Origin: Romanomermis culicivorax | Lineage: Eukaryota; Nematoda; Enoplea; Mermithida; Mermithidae | Assembly (NCBI GenBank): GCA_963922205.1 | Contig: CAWUHX010000009.1 | Location: 2,418,001 to 2,482,000 of the forward strand | Direction of reading: 5' to 3' | Length of the DNA: 64,000 bases | Translations under genes and position numbers: made by a program | Notes under the pieces: generated by a model | What the model was told of the DNA's origin: nothing | What the model saw: the letters and a program-made list of their open reading frames with translations, nothing else | Database searches by the model: none | In this document: positions 1 to 12,849 of the stretch, piece after piece | Numbering within the stretch: the first letter of the stretch is position 1 | Layout: every line of letters begins with the position of its first letter

Positions 1-1137
1 AACGCTCCAGGTTTAACTGGAAATACTTTAAATTAACCATTTTCGATAATTCGTTGCAAATAAACGACTGTTTCTCATCTGTCAGCAATTCAAAAATTGT
101 GAAAATTTCGATTTGATCGTGAAGACGAAATTTATCGAAAATGATGCGATAATACGCCGAATCACTACACCAAGCTTGCAAGTAAAATTCTTTCAACAGG
201 GGGGTACGAGCTAGTAGAAAGGCCACGTGACTTGCGTGACTTTCTAAGCTTCCACAGTAAACCTGAATATTTTTCAAAGAAACGAAATGTGAATCGTTCA
301 TAATTCTGTGATAAGGTAAATCTTGATCGGGAAGGGCGTCGATAAGAAGAATGTTTAAGGACAAACTTTTCAATTTTGGCAGCCTCATCAACTTTTCAAT
401 CAGTTTTGAATCATTATTGTGTATCCACCCAATATCCAAACTCTCTAAATTTAGATTAACATCTAGCAATGCATACAATTGTTCATATTCTGGACCGTCC
501 ATTCGTTCATACAACCTGGATGCGAAATGAGTTAGATATTGACATGATGATAAAGCAATCAAAAAATCAGGAGCTTGATAAATTTCCAATTTCGTCAAGG
601 CGGAATGACCAATAATAACTTTTTCTATTCTCTCTCGAAGTTCATTGTTGGATATTTGCATCGACAGTGGCAATAAGTTGCTTCAAATTGCGAGAATTTT
701 CTACCAAAGTCAATGCACTTTCCCAGCCGAATATTTTTCTGAAATTTGAATCAATTTCTAAACATGTCAATTTTTCTAAACTAGGAAGAACGATAAGCAA
801 GTTTTTTTTCAAAATACATAACTAAAGGTAGATCACGGGGATTCAAGTACGTTTCTCTCTCAATCACGAAATTCGTCACTGTATCTAAATTTTTTAAATG
901 GGGCAGACCGGAACAACTTCTTTGAATTTTTCCAATAACTTTCGTCCAGTAACCAATAAACATTTGATCAAAATCGACGTATCTCAATCGGTGCAACTCC
1001 GATTGGACGTAACTTTTGAAATTTGAATTTATTCGCTCCGCTATGCATAATTGTTCAAAATCGAAATATTTCAAGATCTCCGTAATAATGATGACATCGT
1101 CTATATTAATAACGTGATTGATGGTGATTCCAACAAT
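1..1137 (-). pseudogene. F-box/LRR-like family copy 1 (decayed, runs off window)
   Basis: Minus-strand copy of a multi-copy family whose product starts with a degenerate F-box (pattern ITEILKYFDFEQLCIAERIN) followed by leucine-rich segments. The exon begins after a TTTTTGTTCAG acceptor at 1138-1140, as in the other copies. The start codon conserved elsewhere (ATG GAC GAC) is ATA GAC GAT here, near 1104. A run of A residues near 800-810 shifts the frame so that the first reading frame ends at 781, and a second indel near 655 breaks it again. Leucine-rich sequence then continues in another frame to the window edge, so the 3' part is missing. F-box proteins usually present substrates to SCF ubiquitin ligases; that role is inferred from the fold only. 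Confidence 0.75.
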
Positions 1138-1329
1138 CTGAACAAAAAGAAATAACTTTTTCTGCAGATAACGACGACGCGGGCAGGGTTTTTTTGACCT
1201 ATGAGTCACAAGCCAGGTGGTTGTTGACCTAAAATTTTACAAGCCAATTCCAATGCTAGGTTATTTTTTAAAAGATGTGTATATATTGAGCATCATGCCA
1301 ATCAAAAAAGAGATGTCATTCAACATTTA

Positions 1330-2085
1330 TTCAATAGCATTTCAGAGCCGTTAATTCATTAAAATTCAGGAAACATTTGAAATTTTTGAGTTTGATGGAA
1401 GTCTAATCTACAAGCATTGTGGAAAAAATTTTCCAACAAACTATCCAAGAACATAATGACTTTGAATTACATGAGAAATCGACAGTCAAGTCCTCTATGA
1501 TGACAAGTGAGAGACGAAAAAAGCTATTAATCTTTTCTGCGTGAAATGCCAGAAAAAGTTTTTGGGTATTGACATTCTGCGATGCTGGAAAATCAGTTTT
1601 CCAAACACTTATTTGAAAAATTAGACTCGAATTTTGTGCTCAAAAGTCATAATTTCTAGAACTTTATATTTGAAAACTTTTAAAACCATTGATTCATTCA
1701 CAAACTCTCATTAACTTGGCCGAAAAGATATGAGTAAGAAGATTAGAAATTTCCGAAAACTACTTCCATGAAGCTTTTGGATTGATTTTACATTAAAAAA
1801 GGAATAATTGCTCCAAAAAGTTTACAGACTTGACGTATTGATCTTTCTCAAAAAATGTTTCAAGGAAAAAATGTGAATCTTCATTAAATGTCAAGATGAA
1901 ATGTTGAATATTACAAATCAAAACATGAGATAATACGTTTAAGATGATTAAAACTATGATAAGTAAAGGTAGACATGCTAGAAGCTGCACCTGAGCCAGG
2001 AAATAAATAATAATGCTTATTGAAGTTAATTTTGAGATCACGACTTTCTAAAATACATCTTTTCTGCATCTGATGTGATCAAACA
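1330..2085. repeat. Dispersed repeat R, copy 1
   Basis: About 700 bp of non-coding DNA that is recognisably similar, in the same orientation, to 20400-21030. Shared landmarks include the words GATATGAGTAAGAAGA (GCTATGAGTAAGAAGA in the other copy) and CTTCCATGAAGCTTT. The copies differ by many substitutions and small indels, so the duplication is old. No reading frame is conserved between them. Confidence 0.6.
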
Positions 2086-2189
2086 CATGACTCAAAAAAT
2101 TCTGACAAGCCATTTTGGCTTGTTGGACTAAAATTCTACAAGCCATTTTGTCAGTCCAACAAGCCATGGCTTGTAAACTGCTAAAAAAC

Positions 2190-4240
2190 TATGGATGCAG
2201 GAATGAAATGAAAATCCCAAATAAAAAACCAAAAGAAAAAACAAACGATGAATAAAAATGATCAAAAAAGGAAAATGAATAAAAAAGAAAAAAATAAAAA
2301 ATTAATAGAAAAGAAAAAAATGAAAAATGAATAAAAAAGAAAAAAAATGAAAAATGAATAAAAAAGAAAAAAATTAAAAATGAATAAAAAAGAAAAAAAT
2401 GAAAAATAAATGGAAGGTAAAACAACATAAATTCAAAAATGTGAAAAAATAAAAAACGAAAAAAGCAATAAAAAATTTTTTTTCGAAAGAAAGAAAATAT
2501 ATTTTTCGAACGAAGAGAAAAAAAGAACACATGTTAGTCTGGAAAAAGAAATACAACAAACATCAAGATTATTGGTCATTAATGCAACACGAAATAAAGA
2601 ACAATGTGAAACTGTTAGCATTTTGAAAGATCAAACAACACAGTGAGTGAGTGGAAGACAATTTGCATACGGAGACATGCAGGTACAGAAGTACACTTAC
2701 ATGTGCCCTGATGAATGAAAAAGAGAAATCAACACAGAAATGAAAAAAATCATATTATATTAATGTCCTCACAAAAATTTAGAGAAATCGATATCTTTAA
2801 GTTTTTGAGAAAAAGATTCTACTGAAGTCACTTTTACAACATGGTCGGGTAATTGTTTCATGTGTGAACGACTCGTTTAGCAAAGCTATATTTGTCAATG
2901 TCAAGATGAGAATTGCCTATGTTGAGTTTAAATGAGTTTCTGGCTCAAGTAGGATTTTTACAGAAGGAAAAAAAATTTTTTGACTGGTAGAGTAGATTTT
3001 TGGATGATGGAGTAAGTCATAATTAGATCGAAATGAATGTGTCTAGTCTATAATCTGATAAGATTCATATCTGTTAATCTTTGATCATAAGATAATGATT
3101 TGCCAGTACTAACCCTTTAGTGAATCACCTCTGAACTTTTTCAACTGCCACAATATATTTAATGAGATATGGATTCCAAACTACTGTACTGTATTCTAGA
3201 ATCAAAAATCAAAACAATGAAAAAGTTCATAGAAAACAACAAAACAGAGAAAAACAGGATAAAAACTAATAGAAATAAAAAAATAAAAATTAAAAACTGA
3301 AAACTTAAACCGAAAAAAATAAAATCAACAAGAGAAAGAAAAATCAAAAAAGGAAATTTAAAATTAGAAAATGGAAAAAATGATTGCGTCACCTGAATGT
3401 TCCACTATAACTTTTAATTGAACAAGATTCATTCTGCTATAGGCACTGTCCAACCACAGGCACCAAGGTTATTGCAAAAATAATTGGTGTTTAAAGAGGC
3501 CAAACAACATCCCTGATTCCCATCTTTATTATACAAAAAGAAGCTAAATTTGGTGTAATACAGCGGAACTCTACAAAAGCCTCTTTGGAGTATAATTTTG
3601 ACTGGGAAATCTGCTTAATTATGCAGTAAACTGAACGAAATTTTCGTATTTTGGACAAAAATATAAAAAAAAACTATCTATGGGATGCCAAAATGGCCAA
3701 ATAAGTGGTCCTATGGGGACAGTTTTTTTCGTGGATGGCGATGAGGTGGGGACGAGTTTTTCCCCGTTCTTCCAGGGATGTGGACAGGGGAAGATATATA
3801 CTGCAGATCATAAACTATAATTTTCACACAAAACATGATAGAAGTCAACAAAAAACAACAAACTAGAAAAAGGAAGAAAAGCAAACAAAAAGAACAAAAA
3901 ATAAAATCTGCATTTTTTTCTAGAAAAATACATAGCAAATAAAAATCAGAAAGCAAGTAAAACAAAAAAACAGAAAGCAAGTTAAGCACAAAAAACAAAA
4001 ATGTCAGCATAGACTATCATTTTTTATTGAGAAAACGAAAACAGTTGAAAAAATGAAACACAAATAAAGAAAAAAACAAAAAAAAAGAAAAAAATGAGTA
4101 AAAACAGACAGCAAGCAAAAGAATAGAAGAATTAGGAAGAAAACACGTAAAACCAAGAAAAAACAAAAAGTACAATAACTAAAAAATTAACTTGAAGAAC
4201 ACAAAAAAAGAAGAAAAAACAAATATAAAAACCAAATAAA
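2190..4240. other. A-rich low-complexity intergenic DNA
   Basis: No gene seen. Three strongly purine-rich blocks on the plus strand (about 2210-2480, 3210-3390, 3840-4240) are made of AAAAAGAAAAAAATGAAAAA-type words. On the minus strand they give apparent phenylalanine-rich reading frames, which I regard as artefacts of composition. The DNA between the blocks holds nothing I recognise. Confidence 0.6.
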
Positions 4241-5697
4241 CAAGAAATTATAAGAAAAAACATATAAAAAATAAAAATTTTGCAAGCATATGTGTGGCGC
4301 CTTACCCCTTGACCTCCCAAGGGTCGTGTGGCCTGGCCCCTCACAATGTGTCGCACTTAACGCTCATTTTAGTAGTCAATATTTCAATCAAATCGTTGAA
4401 AAGATTCCAATAAACAGGGCAATTTGCAAGAATATGTGGGGTGCCTTACCCCTTGACCTCCCACCGGGCATGTGGCCTGGCCATTAAAAACCACTAAAAG
4501 CATTAAGACACAATTTCTGTAAGAATCAACCAATACCTGTAGTTGTGTGATAAGTAAAAAATTAATCATACCTCAAAAAAAATATTTTGTACAGTTTTTG
4601 CGCTGAAGAACATGCTAGTATTCATTTGATCTAAAAATTAAAATTTATTTTGTAACATCAATCCAAAGGTTCGAATTTTTTGCAATTTTCGAAATTTTAG
4701 ATCACAATCATTGAAGGTCTATAAGTGTTCAGGTATGCAATGTGAATCAATAATTATTTGCCAGTGTATGTAGCAATGCTTAGGGTACATGCTTGAAACA
4801 TGTACTTACATGTATAGCTTCAATATTATGGTTTACATTACACTTTAAATTCAAATTTTCAGCAGTTATTGATGACACAAATTCACGCATTTTTGTACCC
4901 CGTAAAGTCAAATAATGAGTGTCATTGATTAAACTCCACTATGTTATAGCTGGACCCCTTGGCCACATACCCACAAAGTTTTATCAAAATAAAAAAACCA
5001 TTGAGTGCGCCACAGTGAAACAAGTGGAAGCCATTTTGGAATCAAATTATAAAATTTTTTGTTCAAAAAACAGTTATTCACCCAAAATTCTAATACTCCA
5101 ACTGAAACTTATATACATTGCAGGCTGACATAATGGCTATATACCCATAAGGTATAGTCATAATATCATTATCCCTTACATGTTAAATTATACAAAGTTA
5201 AACACATTCTCGATATTGTTGAAAAAACTTCAGGTGCAAATTTTTGTTTCATTTAGTTGGAATATTAATAATTCTAGTTCAAATCGACCACATTGCAGCC
5301 ACAGTATGTGGCTACATAACCAACCAACTTGCATCACAGTATTGACACCCATTGTATATTAAAAACTAGAAAAATCATGTTCTTTTGCTTAACTATAAGA
5401 GGAAAGATTGTTCAAATTTTCAACAAAAACTGACAAACTCTGGATCATTTTAAGATCATAAGAGGTCAATATAAAATTCAATTGAATCCCATAGAAATAT
5501 TTGTTCTAAACCAGATGACATTTTTAAAGATTCAGATCTACACAGTAATTATTGAAAGTTATTCAAAACAAGCTGTTTTTGGTAGTTCACTTTCATATTC
5601 TAAATGAGGATCAAACATTACTTGATCCTTGTAGTGTTCTTCTTCTCCTTAACTCCACATTCTCTTTCCAGGTTGCTACTATAAAATGTAGCATGTT

Positions 5698-7400
5698 CTA
5701 TCTGAAAATGGCTGGCTTCCCTAGCCCAGAATCCAGTAATTTTTTTGGTGTGAGGAAGTCAGATCTGAGAAAAGATGGGTTCCTCCTCATTTCTTTAACA
5801 ACAACTTCAGCATTGAATTTTTGATGATATACAATGCCACCATTGTATTTTTCCAGTAAGTATGCACGTTGTTTTTCTGTCAAGGGACTGCATATCGTAT
5901 GTTTCTTTAAAGTCCAACCTTTTTCCATAACATCAAACTAGTCAGTTTCATAAAACAATTGAAGAGCTTCTTGAACTTCAGGCAAGCCAGGGGTGAAACG
6001 AACCTTTTCTAGTGTTCTACTATAGCTTTGTATTGCCATATCATGTAAACTTGTTTGCTGTGGGATTAGCTTGTGGTTACCCAAAATAAGAAAGTGCAAC
6101 AAGTTGCAATGAAGAACAAAAGCCTTTATACAGCCTTCTTCAGGACAGTTGTAGGCACTGCTTTCCTTTTTATATGGCTCATGAGTGGCAGCTGAAAGAT
6201 CTTCATATTCTTCTTCAAAGTTGACAGTTGTGATTTTTGGATCATTGGCAATCCAGAACTGTGATGTTTGAAGGGGTGCAACTTCCTGCTGGTCTTCATG
6301 AACCACACGATGGATGAAGCTTTGGTAACTGTTAAAAATTCAATATTTTTGGCTGCAATATGCTTCCAGTACGAACCTTGTAAGCTTTAATCACCTTGAT
6401 TTCAGTAGATGTGACCTGGAAATTGAAGTAGCTCCTGATACTGACTGCTTTAACATCCATCTTCTTGAGTGGGATTTTGAGATTGTCAGTGATGAATGAT
6501 AATCCCTTGACCTTCGTATGTGTCATAGCACACCTGATGAATTTTTCAGCAGTTGTACACCTATTGTTTTTATCTAAAAACAGTCGAACTTGCCTCTTTA
6601 TTAGTGCAGCAATTCAGTCACATGGGCTTTTACCAAATTGAGGTTAAGAGAAGTCCTAGTTCTTGATGGTCACACCAGTTTTCAGAGATATTGTTGGCAC
6701 CATAAGCAGGGTTGGGGAGCCATGAAAACATCCAGCATTGTCAGATTGCACAAAAGCTGTGTTGACTGTGGGTTGTTCTGCCTTAATTTTTTTCAACCTG
6801 TCAGTCAGGATTTTAATAATTGCATTACTGTCTTGTACAAGTCAGTTGATAACATGGATAAATGTGTGGTAGTGTAGCAGTTCACTTTTCATCACAAGAG
6901 CATATGTGATATGCCATGGCAAACCATGCTAACCAAACCAGCTTGACTGACCTTCCCATCCACTGGAAGGCAGAAATTTTATTGCCCAATCGAGCTGGAG
7001 GTAAACATAACTCCTGGAGGTTGTCAATGATGTTTTCCTATGCGTCATCTTGGTGCATTGATCTAAGTTGAAGTTGATGCCATTGCATTACATTATTGAT
7101 ACTTTAATCAACTAAATATCCAGCTTCAACTCTATCAATTGAGTGTATGAATGAGAATTGAGTCACTGCCTCTTTGATGTCATTCAGTGTCTTCTTTAAC
7201 TGTTCACAATTGTCACATATTTTCACATCATGAATGTGATCTGTACATTTCTCCTTTAACTTTGGATTGATTAGATTACTAAGAGCATGCCATGAACAGT
7301 GATCAGAAACATGTGATTTTGGCCTAATGTGTAGTAATAATCACCTATTAAATGCAATTTCGCTTCTTTTAGCTTTGCTATAGTTTTCCCTGTCCATGTG
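5698..7400 (-). pseudogene. Decayed transposase-like gene of element 1
   Basis: The minus strand, read across several frames, contains in order a tryptophan-rich segment near 6930-6990 (DWAIKFLPSS, then QSSWFG), a segment QSDNAGCFHGSP near 6720-6755, DFS.PQFGKSPCD near 6610-6650, a C2H2-type finger CPEEGC...H (about 6070-6150), and a C-terminal block GWTLKKH...LTEKQRAYLLEKY...SDFL near 5740-5925. I recall this order (SDNAGCYH, YDFSDPQAGKDICDRK, C2H2 finger, WALK tail) from a large family of uncharacterised, transposon-encoded DDE-like proteins in corals, molluscs and other invertebrates. Stops and frameshifts interrupt it repeatedly, so it is inactive. The superfamily cannot be settled without a profile search. 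Confidence 0.65.
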
Positions 7401-8145
7401 GCTCCCATTTATTTGAGAAAGATCTAAAAAGTTCATGTTGGTTCACTATCTTATCAGTTTTTGCTAAAAATTAGAACAATCTTTCATCTTATAGTTAACC
7501 AAAAGAATGTGGTTTTTCTAATTTTTAATATGATGCAACTTGGTGGGTATGTTGCTACATACTGTGGCTACAATGTAGTCGATTTGGACTAGAATTAATA
7601 TTTCCATTAAATGGAACACCATATTGTACCAGAAGGTTTTTCAACAAAATCAAATATACATTTCACTTTGTGTAATTTCCCATGTAAGTGATAACGATAT
7701 TATGAACAAACCTTATGGGTAAATAGCCTAGATGTCAGCCTGCAATGTAAAAAAGTTTCAGTTGGATTATTAGAATTTTGGGTGAATGACTGCATTTTGA
7801 AACAAAAAATTTTATAATTTGATTCAAAAATGGCTTCAACTTGCTCCACTGTGGCACACTCAATGGTTTTTTTTATTTAGATAAAACTTTGTGCGTATGT
7901 GGCCAAGAAGTCCAGCCATAACATAGTGGAGTTTAATCAAAGACACTCATTATTTGACTTTAGAGGATACAAAAATGTGTGAATTTGAGTCATTGATAAC
8001 TGCTAAAAATTGGAATTTAAAGTGTAGTATAAAGCATAATATTAATGCTACATATGAGTATATTTTGCAAGCATGTACCCTAAGCATTGCTACATATACT
8101 GACAAATAATTATTGATCCACATTGCATACCTGAACACCTATAGG

Positions 8146-8268
8146 CAGGGACGTGCACAAGGCAGCATGCACAGAGTATATTGGCATAAAATCAACATTT
8201 TTGGGGCTATTCAGTAAAAAAACCTAGTCCGCCCCCTATGAAAAAATCCTGTGCACAGCCCTCCCTAT
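8146..8268. mobile_element. Small MITE nested in right arm of element 1
   Basis: The right arm of element 1 contains about 120 bp absent from the matching place in the left arm (about 4715-4740). The insert starts CAGGGACGTGCACAAGG and ends CCTGTGCACAGCCCT, that is, short imperfect terminal inverted repeats. Termini beginning CAGGG(N)CGTGCAC are typical of hAT-type MITEs. The flanking CTAT words are only an approximate target duplication. Confidence 0.5.
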
Positions 8269-8746
8269 TGGCCTTCAAGGATTGTGACCTAAAATTTCAA
8301 AAACTGCAAAAAAATTTGAATCTTTGGATTGATGTTACAAAATGAATTTTAGTTTTTAGATCAAACGTATACTGGCATGTTGTTCAGCACAAAAAACTGT
8401 ACAAAATATGTTTTTTTGAGGTATGATTAATTTTTTACTTATCACACGACTACAGGGATTGGTTGATTCTTACAGGAATTGTGTCTTAATGCTTTTAGTG
8501 GTTTTTAATGGTCAGGCCACATGCCCGGCAGAAGGTCAAGGGATAAGGCACCGCACATATTCTTGCAGATTGCGCTGTTTATTGGAATCTTTTCAACAAT
8601 TTGATTAAAATATTGACTACTAAAATGAGCATTAAGTGCGACACATTGTGAGGGCCCAGGCCACATGCACCGCAGGAGTTCAAGGGGAAAGGCAGTGCAC
8701 ATATTCCTGCAAAATTTTTATTTTTTATGTTTTTTCTTATAATTTC

Positions 8747-9830
8747 ATCCATTCATTGATCAAGTCGCGTGGAGAAGGGCAATGCCAGCCGGTAATGGTG
8801 GATAATCTTTTTTGCCTAGACAAACGTTTGATCGGCTCGAGTCCTACCAATAAGAAATATTGCAAGCTGGACACTTTGAGGGACAATTTCCGGATTTGTT
8901 CGGCATTCTGGACGTCGACAGAAAAATAACGTAAATTTGGACATTGATTCAAATTCTTATTGTATGCTTACAATTAGTAAGCATCTATCAGATAATTCAT
9001 AAAATTCTCAGTTATCTTATAATATTTGGTAAGTGCTTATTAAGATGTTATAGGCATGACAATTTTGGCAACCTCATCAATTTTTCGATTAGCTGAAGAT
9101 TACTGTGTGATATTGTAGCAATGTATAAACTTTCTAAATTGAAATTGACATCCACCAATGCATACAATTGTTCAAAATCTGCACTGTCCATTGTTCCATA
9201 TAATGTCAGGGCAAAATGAGTCAAATGTTGACATGATGATAAATCAATCCAAAAATTTTGATAAATCTTCAATTTGGTCAAGGCGAAATGGCCAATAATA
9301 ACTTGAATTATCCTGTCTCGCAGTTTATTCTTGAATTTTTCATTTCCGCCAATAATAGCTGCACTAAGTTGCTTCAAATTGCGAGCATTTTCCACAAAAC
9401 TCAATGCATTTTCCCAGCCGAATACTTCAATAAAAATTGAATCCATTTCCAAAAACGTCAGTTTTTCTAAACTAGGAAGAAGGATGAGGAAATTTTTCTC
9501 ACTATTCCCAAGTATAAATGGATCAGGCGAAAACGCATCCGATTTTTCCCTGAGCATGAAAAACAAGACGTTGTGCAAATTTTTTAAACGAAGCAGGCCG
9601 GAACAATATGCACGAATTTTTGCCATAATTTTTGTCCAGGAAACACTGAACATTCGATCAAAATCAAAGCATTTTAACCGATGCAATTCTCATTCGACGC
9701 AACTTTTGAAATTTGGACTTATTCGCTCTGCTATGCATAATTCTTCGAAGTCGAAATATTTTGAGATCTCCGTAATAATGACGACGTCGTCCATATTAAT
9801 GAAGCGATCAATGGAAATTCTAAATACATG
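8747..9830 (-). pseudogene. F-box/LRR-like family copy 2 (decayed)
   Basis: The minus-strand copy begins with ATG GAC GAC at 9794, then the F-box-like segment. A TGA near 9687 replaces the tryptophan codon seen in copy 4 (IEWELYRL), ending the frame after about 36 codons. Downstream the leucine-rich part is open for about 210 codons (9686-9048) but stops where other copies continue with LPKLKSLSLDI. The rest of exon 1, the intron and the start of exon 2 are deleted. An exon-2 remnant (8952-8747, with NQCPNLRYFSVD and KRLSRQKRLSTITGWHC) is followed directly by the tip of element 1. Confidence 0.75.
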
Positions 9831-9842
9831 AACAAAAATAGA

Positions 9843-10090
9843 ACTTCATTTGCAGATCAGAATGACATGCACATGGGGGGTTGAGGGTAGAACCTTCTAT
9901 CTGAGACCCTGCTCACCCGCTGGCCAAAAAATTCGTCAAACACCACACTGAACTTTCTCTAAGACAGCTCTTATGATGATTTTTATGCATATTTTGAATA
10001 AAAAATATGCTCGTGCAACTTTTTTTTTTGTTTTTTTGCTCGCTGACCAGTAGAGACGTATCGGGTCCAAAATGTTAAGAATATCGGGTC
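9843..10090 (-). other. Conserved 5'-flank block of F-box family (copy 2)
   Basis: Non-coding block upstream of copy 2. It is shared, with many changes, with 29085-29330 (upstream of copy 4) and 40685-40934 (upstream of copy 5). Landmarks on the coding strand are CGAGCAAAAAAAC, GGGTCTCAG-type words, CTATGTGCATGTCATT and TTCTGCA. It may contain a 5' untranslated exon and promoter; that is inference from its repeated position just before the first recognised coding exon. Confidence 0.5.
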
Positions 10091-10259
10091 CAGTTCCGGG
10101 TCCAAAATTTTGAGTTTTGCAAAAAATTTGAAAATTTCGAAATAACATGAAAGAGTCATTTGAGGCTTTTTTTGCACCCTCTTATTAGGTGCCACCAGGG
10201 TTTTTTTGGTTTTTTCTTCATAGGCCCTTTGGCTCATAAGGTCAAAATTTTACAGGTCA

Positions 10260-11348
10260 GCAGGAATTTCAACAAGCCATAACTAAAAAGTTTGTAAATA
10301 AATGTGGTAGTAAAAAGCAATGTTTTTCCAACAAATTTAGTCGAAAACACTCTTCGAAATCACAGTATAAGCCCATATAACGGATCAACCATTTTGAATA
10401 CATTCTTAATCACATGCAGAATAATAAGGCTCACAAATTAGATCAGTCATTATTCAAATCAATCATCAGGTTTTTTTCGCTCAGGCCAGGTTTATCAGTA
10501 AATCGGAGAAAAATTTGGTTGCATAGATTAAATTTTTAGTTGCTCACTCCAAAATTGATAAATTCGCTTAATTTCGTCAGAGAAATGATTGAAAATAACT
10601 TTCCTTGTATTTCATTCACATCGCGTCAGTTCCTGACTTTTAAAATTGACAGGTGAGAAATTAAAAATCTGGCTAAAGTAACTTGTTCGGTGCTCAGCGC
10701 CGAAAAATTTTGATTCCGAGGCCTCTAAAATGTGGAAAAATGCATTTTCTCAGCACATTCTACAGCAACTGACGATGGCTGATCATGATCTTTTTACTAT
10801 TTGATTGGCGGAAGAGGTCAAACATTTTACATCCATTTTGGATCTTATATGTTTGGGGCCAGTAATTTACTAATCACAGTTATTTATCAAAAACGATTGT
10901 TTACATGATCCATAATATAAAAAAGCGCGATAGGTATTTGACTTCAGACTTGATCTCTGGCGCTTAGCACTGAAAGAAAATTTTAGATTATGATATTCTA
11001 TAGCGTTGAAAAATGCACACTTTTAATATATTTTTCCTGCATGAAGGGTCAATTTTTTCAAAGAATTCAACGTGTTTTCTGTGGGGCAAACTAAATTCAA
11101 AAATTAGGCAAGCAACAATGGACCTGAATGGCTTCTTCAAATAGCAATAACCTCTGCTATTTCCCATGCTGATCCAAAGCTATAATTTCTAAAGCGCTAC
11201 AAAACGATTTTGTGAAAACTATCTAGAAAAATGCTTGGAAAATACGTGGAAAAAACAATCTAAGGTCACACATTCATGAATAACATGCTGGTTTCTGAAA
11301 GCTATAAGCATAAGCTACGATGACCTTTTCTGACCGTCAGATTAACTA
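10260..11348. other. Intergenic, nothing recognised
   Basis: AT-rich DNA with short open frames only. I see no conserved motif, RNA gene or inverted repeat here. Confidence 0.5.
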
Positions 11349-12353
11349 TAGCTGCAAGCTTTCATTTTGAACTCGGCCACACATTTTGTTTCAAGTGAAA
11401 AAACCACCGGCCACTTCAATGCTAGGGAACTACTGCTCAGACGCCTGTATTGCACACTGTACGAGTACAAAATGCTTATATTGACTTAGCTATCCAGTAA
11501 AAAAATCATATATTAAACAAAATTTAAAAAAATATTTGTCGACCTTTATTTGTAACATTGCTGTGGATCTTTTTCTTCTTGTGCATAATACTTGCACTCG
11601 ACATGCAGAATTCATAAATAAACATGACTATTTCGGAAAAATCTCCAGGTTTTGTGTATGGATGTGTAGAAATGCTATTACATAACTGCATACAACTTAG
11701 TGGAATTATTTTTAAATCTCAATCTTTTAAATTTAAAAAAACAGTGAATTGGGGGCCAATTACCGGGGGAGAACTGAGGGGGGGGGGGGACGAATTGTCT
11801 GTATCCCATAGTTCATACTGTACTCCTTTAATCTTATCGACCAGACAAAGAATAATTTCCCCAGTTAATATGATCAAAGAAGTACGGTATGAATGTATAC
11901 TGGCGTAAATGGTTGCAGACATCATGTTTGTTGATACTGCATAATTTATTTGCACTATGATCCATTGATTTAAGAATGATCAATGCAGTGCTCAGAATTT
12001 TGACAAATGTAACTTAGTCGAAATTAGCAAATCAACTTTAATGATCTTGGATTGATTGGAAATACTTATTATCAAGTCAGTAACATGAAAGAAAAAATTA
12101 TCGAATAGAGCCAACGAGCATTCCATAATTTTAGATGGCATTTTGGCTGCGACACCACTGAGTCGATCATTTCAAAATAAATAGTGTATAATTCAAGCAT
12201 TCACTCAAGTAAATTTTTCTATAAATTGTTGATCATCAATCTTTCTAGCAAATTATTCATATAAATTGTCGGATATTCAGGGTGTTTTTCTGCAGGTACA
12301 CGACAAGGCGAAACTAACCCTCAAAAATTCGCGTCCAGAATTTTTTTCAGCAA

Positions 12354-12554
12354 ATGCACAAAGATACTGGATATGTCATTTTTTTCTTTCTAGTATGTGT
12401 GCTAAAGATATTTGCGCCTGTTCTTTCAGTCACAGGATGCAAAGTCTATTATTCCAAACATTTGGCTAAGCATACTGTATATGCACATAATTTATATTCA
12501 TGCATCATCATAATAAAAATAATATTGATCACGATTTTCTTTCTGTCGGGCTGA
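12354..12554 (+). CDS. Possible small secreted protein in unit A (doubtful)
   Basis: Sixty-six codons starting MHKDTGYVIFFFLVCVLKIF, which resembles a signal peptide, followed by a short lysine/histidine/tyrosine-rich tail. An identical start is found in unit C (42039-42239); unit B has deleted the region. Between A and C the second half carries several amino-acid changes in few codons, which does not suggest purifying selection. I list it only because the frame survives in two copies. Confidence 0.2.
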   Translation: MHKDTGYVIFFFLVCVLKIFAPVLSVTGCKVYYSKHLAKHTVYAHNLYSCIIIIKIILITIFFLSG

Positions 12555-12849
12555 AATATCTGAAAATTATTTATTTCATAGGATCATGAAAGTGTGGTGA
12601 ACAAGTGTGACCATGACTAAGTGTGGAAAAATTTAAACGAGGAATAATTCATCAAGGAGATTGCAAATGAATATTTCATAGTGTACTGAATGTGAACATG
12701 AATTCAAGATCAAATTACTACGAGTTCTTCAGTCTTACAATTTTTTCTGTCACAAAATACTATTTTTATTATGGTGCAATATAATTTCTCTCTCTCATGA
12801 AGAGGATTATTCATACATGGAATGAAAAACAAACGATTACTGTACATAA

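Larger units (their letters stand above)
4244..8746 (-). mobile_element. DNA transposon with ~1.2-kb inverted repeats (element 1)
   Basis: The left arm (about 4244-5400) is repeated in inverted orientation in the right arm (about 7480-8746). Matches run from the outer tip GAAATTATAAGAAAAAACAT, through two subterminal tandem units about 142 bp apart containing CCTTACCCCTTGACCTCCCA, to an inner TTAAGACACAATTTCTG motif, and on through the arm. The 2-kb core carries a decayed transposase on the minus strand. The right tip ends inside the last codons of F-box copy 2, so the element probably inserted into that copy. The inner TTAAGACAC motif is also the outer tip of the element at 22748-26947, which makes the two relatives. 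Confidence 0.75.

Noticed and set aside
2189-2530. Phe/Ile/Leu-rich reading frames on the minus strand, resembling membrane proteins (also at 3159, 3711, 16196, 33452, 35051, 51447 and 58096)
   Set aside because: They coincide with polypurine/polypyrimidine tracts, have no mixed composition or splice sites, and overlap in several frames.
12266-12469. 67-codon plus-strand frame, almost identical in units A and C
   Set aside because: The DNA itself is nearly identical over this stretch, so protein identity adds no evidence; another frame over the same bases looks equally good.
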